Below are positions 59,112-64,000 of a stretch of 64,000 bases of DNA, one piece after another; position 1 is the first letter of the stretch, and every line of letters starts with the position of its first letter. Origin of the DNA: Denticeps clupeoides (Eukaryota > Chordata > Actinopteri > Clupeiformes > Denticipitidae); the NCBI RefSeq assembly GCF_900700375.1, contig NC_041726.1, positions 10,208,373 to 10,272,372 of the forward strand, read 5' to 3'. Under the pieces are notes generated by a model that was not told the origin of the DNA, did not search any database, and was given only the letters and a program-made list of their open reading frames with translations. A program made the position numbers and the translations under genes.

Positions 59112-60590
59112 TCACCGCAGCGCCCCCATCAGGAGGAGGGGGAGGAGACTCAGCACCAGCCCTGCCCCGCAGGGGGCGGAGCCACGCGGGGCGTGGTTGC
59201 AGAGGTCGGTGTCGCAGCAGTTGTTGGTGTAGTTGAAGCTGAGGCCGGCCGCCGCCTTCTGTCCGGTCAGGCCGCAGTGCGTCTCCACGGCGCAGCCCTT
59301 CTCATACACGACCAGGCGAATGGCCCCTGCACAGACATCCCATCATGCACATCACTTTACTGCACCTTCTTTCCTCTTACCCCCATCATCTGTCTTCCCA
59401 CCCAGTCCTGTCTTAAAGTCCCCCCCCGGAGCAACTCAGGGTTAAGTGTCTTGCTCAGGGACACAATGGTAGTAAGTGGTATTTGAAACTGGGTCTTCTG
59501 GTTCATAGGCGTGTGTGTTACCCACTAGGCCACTACATCCCTGTTTTGAGGTGTGTAATAATTTCTGACAACCAGAAGATGAACAAAGTTTGAAAAGGGG
59601 AGGAGCCTCTTCCATTTCCCTCCATTCTATACACTCCTGATACCCCTGGACGTCACAAACGCAGGACCAGCTACTCCTGCTTCTGGACAGCAGCTGACAT
59701 GTCTGTGGTGGACATCTTGCCAGCTGGGGACCACAGCGTCACTGTCGGTGGCCGGCTGCACCAGGTCCTCCGCAGCAGGCGTTCAGCCTCATTCAGCCGG
59801 CATGCTTGGAGATCATGTGACGCACTGAGGACATGTGTGGGTGGTGGACAGGCCTCACCTTTGACGGCCACGGCGGTGCTGGAGAGGCAGCGCTGGCCGG
59901 CGGGACACTCCTGCGGGAACGGCATGCACTCAATGGGAGAGATGGCGGGAAAGACGCAGGTGTAGCAGCGCAGGGTCACCGCTGGAGACATGTGGAGACA
60001 GATGTTAGTGCCTTACAAGCTGCAGATCTTCCCACTGCAACGCTTTAAATAAAAATGTTCTCATCTCCACACAGGATCCAGCCCCAGGTTCACGTCCCCG
60101 CTGTCCGTGGAGGAAGGAACAGGACATTTTCACAACCGCCATCTTTGTTATGGACAAATGTAATATTTGACATGGTGACTGGACCAAACCGCAGCAGATG
60201 CCCACTGTCTCCTCGTAAATGTCCCTCTGCGGGGTCATAAATGTTAATCAGTTCAACTTAACGATGGCGGCTAATTAAGGTCCAACGGACTGGTTTTGTT
60301 CCGGGAATAAATTAAACTGTTCTGGACTGTTTCTAGATCAGACGTTCTGTGCAGGTACTAAACACCAAATGGTTCAGAAGATGGAGTTTATGTGACAAAT
60401 GTGTTAGATGAAGACATTTCTTTAGCGATGGAGCTAAATTGCATTAGACAGGACGCTTTGGAACCTGAGCTGGTTAAGATGTTAGAAATGCAATGTGGAG
60501 ATCCTCCAGTGAGGATCTCACATGGTTCCTGTTACCTGCGAGAGGAAGGCAGCACAGCAGGACGTGGAGGAGAGGCGACTGCTGAAACAT
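59112..60590 (-). CDS. Ly6/uPAR-domain GPI-anchored protein
   Basis: Three exons on the minus strand, 60590-60536, 59981-59859 and 59326-59112, join in phase 1/1 and give 130 residues. The first, 55 nt, encodes MFQQSPLLHVLLCCLPLA, a signal peptide. The mature part has ten cysteines from LRCYTC (24 and 27) to NNCCDTDLCN, the three-finger Ly6/uPAR pattern, and an NYT glycosylation site just before the last three. The final 15 or so residues are hydrophobic (VLSLLPLLLMGAL), as for GPI anchoring on the cell surface. The exon plan (signal / first half / second half) is that of LY6 genes. Human LY6G5/LY6G6 genes lie near CLIC1 in MHC class III, so this is probably a relative, but a one-to-one name is not justified. 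The first exon was found by signal peptide and phase and is less certain than the others. Confidence 0.85.
59420..59541 (-). mobile_element. SINE family A in the Ly6 intron
   Basis: On the minus strand: head CCTAGTGGGTAACACACACG and CCAGAAGACCCAG, then TGAGCAAGACACTTAACCCT and GAGTTGCTCC. The 3' tail is missing. Confidence 0.8.
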
Positions 60591-61044
60591 CTCTGAAGTT
60601 CTCCGATGTCCCCAAAATAGACAAAAAGCCGCTTCTCTTCTCCGCAGGAGGTCTTCTTTCTATCTCATTTCATGGCGGTGGTGAATTTGCTCATCTCTGC
60701 TGCGCAGTGTGCTGTCGCTGCAGCATAAAGAACCGTTCCTCAATGTTTTTATGCACCAACACACACACACACACTCACACACTCGTCTCGGTCGCCATTC
60801 CTGCACTGACAGAGGCCTCTCTGTTCTCGCCCTCGCTCGCTAATCAAATTCTTACACCATTCGCCACACCGACTCTCCTAACTTTTTGTGGGGACTGGAA
60901 CTTTTATGCAGGGTGAAGGGGTGGGGTGATGGGTCCAGGGTCAAGGGTCATTGGGATTATTTTGTAATAAACGGCATGGTGATATCACTGAATAAAACAA
61001 AACAGAATAATGGTTTAATGGTTCTGTGGTGGCAGTGTGTACAG

Positions 61045-61097
<53 letters not shown>

Positions 61098-61282
61098 GAA
61101 CATAACAACATTGCGACATAATTGCATACATGAGGCTGGGAAGAAGGTTAGTCAGGAGACACGAGTCTTGAGACTAAAAACACACACATACTCACGCATA
61201 CTCTCATGCACACACACAAACACACAGAAACACACACACACACATACAGAGAAATACATTCAGATGAACACACACACACATA
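60591..61282. other. upstream flank of the Ly6 gene
   Basis: No gene is recognised. It should hold the Ly6 gene promoter on the minus strand, but I see no clear TATA box. A (TG)n tract lies at 61050-61092, and CA-rich simple repeats run from 61182 up to the transposon edge. Confidence 0.4.
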
Positions 61283-62874
61283 CAGTGCTTCCGGAAAGTG
61301 TTCCCAGCATTATGTTGCCGCCTTATTCCAAAATTGATTAAATTCATTTTCTTAATCAGAATTCTACACACAAGAACCCTTGATGACAAAGTGAAAAAAA
61401 AAAGTTTACTTGAGGTTTTGGCAAATTTATTAAAAATAAGAAAACTGAGAAATCACACGTACGTAAGAATTCACAGCCTTTGCCAAATACTTTGTCCATG
61501 CACCTTTGGCAGCGATTACAGCCTCAAGTCTGTACGATGCCACGACCTTGGCACACCGACCCTTGGCCAGTTTGGCCCATTCCTCTTTGCAGCATCTTTC
61601 AAGCTCCAACAGGTTGGATGGGAAGCGCTGGTGCACAGCCATTTTAATGTTTTTTTTAACCCTGGATGTCTCTGAACATTGCTGTCATCTTTCCCTTTAT
61701 CCTGACTAGTCTCCCAGTTCCCAGCTGAAAAACATCCCCGCCGCATGAGGCGGCCTCCACCATGCTTCACTGTATGGATGGTATTGGCCTGATGATGAGC
61801 GGTGCCTGGTTTTCTCCAAATGTGACGCCTGCCATTCACCCCAAAGACAAGAGAATTTGTTGCTTCTAATGGTCTGAGGTGTTGTGGGGAACACGACCAT
61901 ATGCCTTTTACTAAGGAGTGGCTTCTGTCTGGCCACTCTACCATACAGGCCTGATTGATGTATTGCTTCAGAGATGGGAGTCCTTCTAGAAGGTTCTCCT
62001 CTGTGCACAGAGGGACTCTGGAGCTCCTACAGAGTGACCATCAGGTTCTTGGTCACCTCCCTGACTAAGGCCCTTCTCCCCTGATCTCTCTGTTTAGGTG
62101 GCCGGTCAGCTCTAGCAAGAGTCCTGGTGGTTTCGAACTTCTTCCACTTGCGATGATGGAGGCCACTGTGCTCACTGGGAAAATGAGCACGTCAGCAGAT
62201 TTGTGGCTGGAGACAATATTGTCTCGGAGGTCTACAGACAAATCCTTTGACTTCATGCTTGGTTTGTGCTCTGACATGATCTGTCAACCATGGGACCTTA
62301 TATAGACTTTCAAAAACAGGTACAATCAACTGTTTTTCTAAAGCATGGACTCCAATTATTGGAGTCCAACTATTGGGGCAGTGGTGGCCTATTGGGGTAG
62401 TGGTGGCCTAGCGGTTAAGGAAGCGGCCCCGTAATCAGAAGGTTGCCGGTTCGAATCCCAAGGTGCTACTGAGCAAAGCACCGTCCCCACACACTGCTCC
62501 CCAAGTGCCTGTCATGGCTGCCCACTGCTCACTCAGGGTGATGGGTTAAATGCAGAGGACAAATTTCACTGTGTGCTGTGCTGCTTTGTATCACATGTGA
62601 CAATCACTTCACTTTATTATTATTATTATTATGTATAATTAAGCTGCAGAAACATTTCAAGGATGATTGTCAAACATTTCAATTCCTATGTTCTTATGTA
62701 CATCTTTTAATAAATTTGTCAAAACCTCAGGTAAACTTTTTTCACGTTGTCATTATGGGGTGTTGGGAAAAAAATCCTGATGGGAAAAAATAATTTAATC
62801 TATTTTGGGAAAAGGCTGTAACATGTGGAAATGTGGAAAAAGGGATACGATGTGAATACTTTCTAGATGCACTG
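61283..62874 (-). mobile_element. Tc1-like DNA transposon, broken and SINE-interrupted
   Basis: The ends CAGTGCTTCCGGAAAGTGTT (left) and, on the other strand, CAGTGCATCTAGAAAGTATT (right) open inverted repeats of the Tc1 type; the left end is preceded by TA. The minus strand encodes a Tc1 transposase: start MSEHKPSMKSKDLSVDLRDN (62277 leftwards), then helix-turn-helix remnants, PSRRTPISEAIHQSGLYGRV, KPLLSKRH, HIWRKPGTAHH, TVKHGGG and, near the end, RFPSNLLELERC. Several frame changes and a deletion of roughly 200 bp near 61650 remove the central DDE region. A SINE B copy is inserted at 62372-62617. Confidence 0.9.
62372..62617 (+). mobile_element. tRNA-derived SINE, family B, best copy
   Basis: Head GGTGGCCTAGCGGTTAAGGA and AGCGGCCCCGTAATCAGAAG, box-B-like GGTTCGAATCCC, then GCACCGTCCCCACACACTGC, CTGTCATGGCTGCCCACTGC and a tail CACATGTGACAATCACTTCA followed by (ATT)n. 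The first 20 bp are duplicated (TATTGGGGCAGTGG and TATTGGGGTAGTGG). It serves as reference for the other copies. Confidence 0.9.
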
Positions 62875-63400
62875 TGCACTGGCACAGACAACAAATATTC
62901 AGATACACACACACACACATACACATTCAGATGGTTGTGTGTAGTTGTGTGTCTCTGAACCTATTGTTCCCATGGCTTTGTGGGCCTGAATGGCCCGTTT
63001 GATGACGAGGGCACATGCTGTCCTGGTTTTTGAACAGATGGATGCTAATCTCCTCCAACCCATCCAGCCCCAACTCTCCACTCGACCTCAATTCCTGGCG
63101 GGCAGCGCTGCACTCCAGACACAAGGAGGCGCCACTCAGGTAACACACACACACAAACTCACACAAACACACACACGCAAACACACACAAACACACAGAC
63201 ACAAATACAACATTTTAATCACCAGAAAAGCTGCAGGGCGTGACCCACATTTCCAACCAGAGAGGATTAGTGGTGCCGGTGACCCCCTGACCTTCTGTCT
63301 GGTGCCTTCTGTGCTCATCCTCTTCATCATCATCATCAACAGGTCGCAGCCCCGCTTTGTGCAGGCGGATCCCTGATTGTTCTGTATTGCAGTGATGGTT
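62875..63400. other. short gene-free interval
   Basis: A frame at 63041-63138 sits between AACAG and CAG/GTAACA and could be read as an exon, but its proline/glutamine-rich peptide matches no protein I know. CA-rich simple repeats follow at 63139-63205. No gene is called. Confidence 0.4.
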
Positions 63401-63893
63401 TAGTTTTGGTCGTGAGGAACCTCTACAGAAGGAGGAGGAGGAGGACGGCGGTCCGGGTCTGGACCAATCAGGCTGCAGGTCGCTCATGAATATTAAATCC
63501 GCGCCGCCGCCTCCCGCGGGATAACGGCCCGGTTTGGAGGAGGGTGTGGCACCGGAAGCAGGAGCTGCGCGGGACCGCGGTCGTGTAGGTTCTTATTGTC
63601 GTTTGCTTGTGTTTCGCGGCTTTTGACGCGGAGTGAAACTTTGTGAGCTTTTCGCTTGTGTAAGCGCGGGGGGAAGTCGGGATCGGGATCTGGGAATATG
63701 GGGGATGGGAAGGGAAGTGCGCGCACACGAGGACGGGAAAGTTGGCGGGTTCCTTTGTTGACAGCAGAGAAGAGAAGAACCCGGCTCTGTTCGGTTCTTT
63801 CCTGGGATCCGCTGTTGGGCTTGTGAGGAACTTTCCACGCAGCGTGGCGGTTCTCCTGTAAAATCTCGGAACAGCAGGAAAGTCCGCGCGCGC

Positions 63894-63941
<48 letters not shown>

Positions 63942-64000
63942 GTGACGTGCTGCGGTGTGACAGAATTTGTTAGAAACCGGGTCGCACAGCCATCCCTGTT
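63401..64000 (+). promoter_or_regulatory. CpG-rich region at the right edge, probable promoter
   Basis: From about 63480 the DNA becomes GC- and CpG-rich over 400 bp, ending in a (GT)n run at 63894-63941. No start codon in good context with a known protein is present, so the gene it serves presumably lies beyond the window. The strand is a guess. Confidence 0.4.

Noticed and set aside
62372-62460. tRNA gene at the GGTGGCCTAGCGG / GGTTCGAATCC boxes
   Set aside because: The boxes are the tRNA-derived head of a SINE present in several copies. The body and tail follow directly and the cloverleaf is not intact.
63041-63138. Possible exon between AACAG and CAG/GTAACA
   Set aside because: The acceptor has a poor pyrimidine tract, the Pro/Gln-rich peptide matches nothing known, and the donor runs straight into CA repeats.

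Overview
The window looks like nuclear DNA of a ray-finned (teleost) fish. The genes have introns with GT..AG ends and fish-like protein sequences. The space between them is full of (CA)n/(TG)n microsatellites, tRNA-derived SINEs, L2-type LINE tails, Tc1-like and hAT-like DNA transposons and foldback elements typical of teleosts. No bacterial, viral or organellar gene set is present.

Layout. Positions 1-15.5 kb hold no protein gene I can recognise: a CpG-rich stretch near the left edge, two minisatellites with higher-order structure (2.57-3.19 kb and 10.96-11.77 kb), SINEs, a solo-LTR-like fossil and an L2-type LINE tail. At 15.58-17.1 kb, on the minus strand, lies cited4, a CBP/p300-binding co-activator with a long glutamine tract, a 5' UTR intron and a TATA/CCAAT promoter. 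About 20 kb of gene-free DNA follows. At 36.6-47.5 kb, plus strand, is ctps1 (CTP synthase 1): 17 coding exons and a candidate non-coding first exon. Its last-but-one coding intron is swollen by nested DNA transposons, including a hAT-like element with a perfect 8-bp target duplication and a THAP-domain exon joined to a 50-bp foldback. CITED4-CTPS1 are also neighbours on human 1p34.

From 49.46 to about 47.7 kb, minus strand, is a non-coding 5'TOP-type gene with about 50-nt exons whose introns carry at least two box C/D snoRNAs and one H/ACA snoRNA. One C/D RNA has a 12-nt match to 28S rRNA placing methylation at the SNORD99 site. Because the next gene is rab42 (50.3-51.3 kb, plus), I read this as the fish counterpart of human SNHG12, which lies beside TAF12/RAB42 at 1p35. 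It is the best candidate for an otherwise unannotated functional unit here.

At 55.6-57.55 kb is clic1 (six coding exons), facing a three-exon Ly6/uPAR GPI-anchored protein gene (59.1-60.6 kb, minus). CLIC1 beside LY6 genes recalls the mammalian MHC class III region, so the window joins two ancestral neighbourhoods. A SINE-interrupted Tc1-like transposon fills 61.3-62.9 kb. The window ends in a CpG-rich segment, probably the promoter of a gene beyond the right edge.

Functionally the genes are ordinary housekeeping or regulatory units (pyrimidine nucleotide synthesis, rRNA modification, vesicle traffic, chloride channel/redox protein, surface antigen). They do not form a pathway together. Exon borders were placed by hand from splice signals, reading phase and remembered family sequences; no search or RNA evidence was available.
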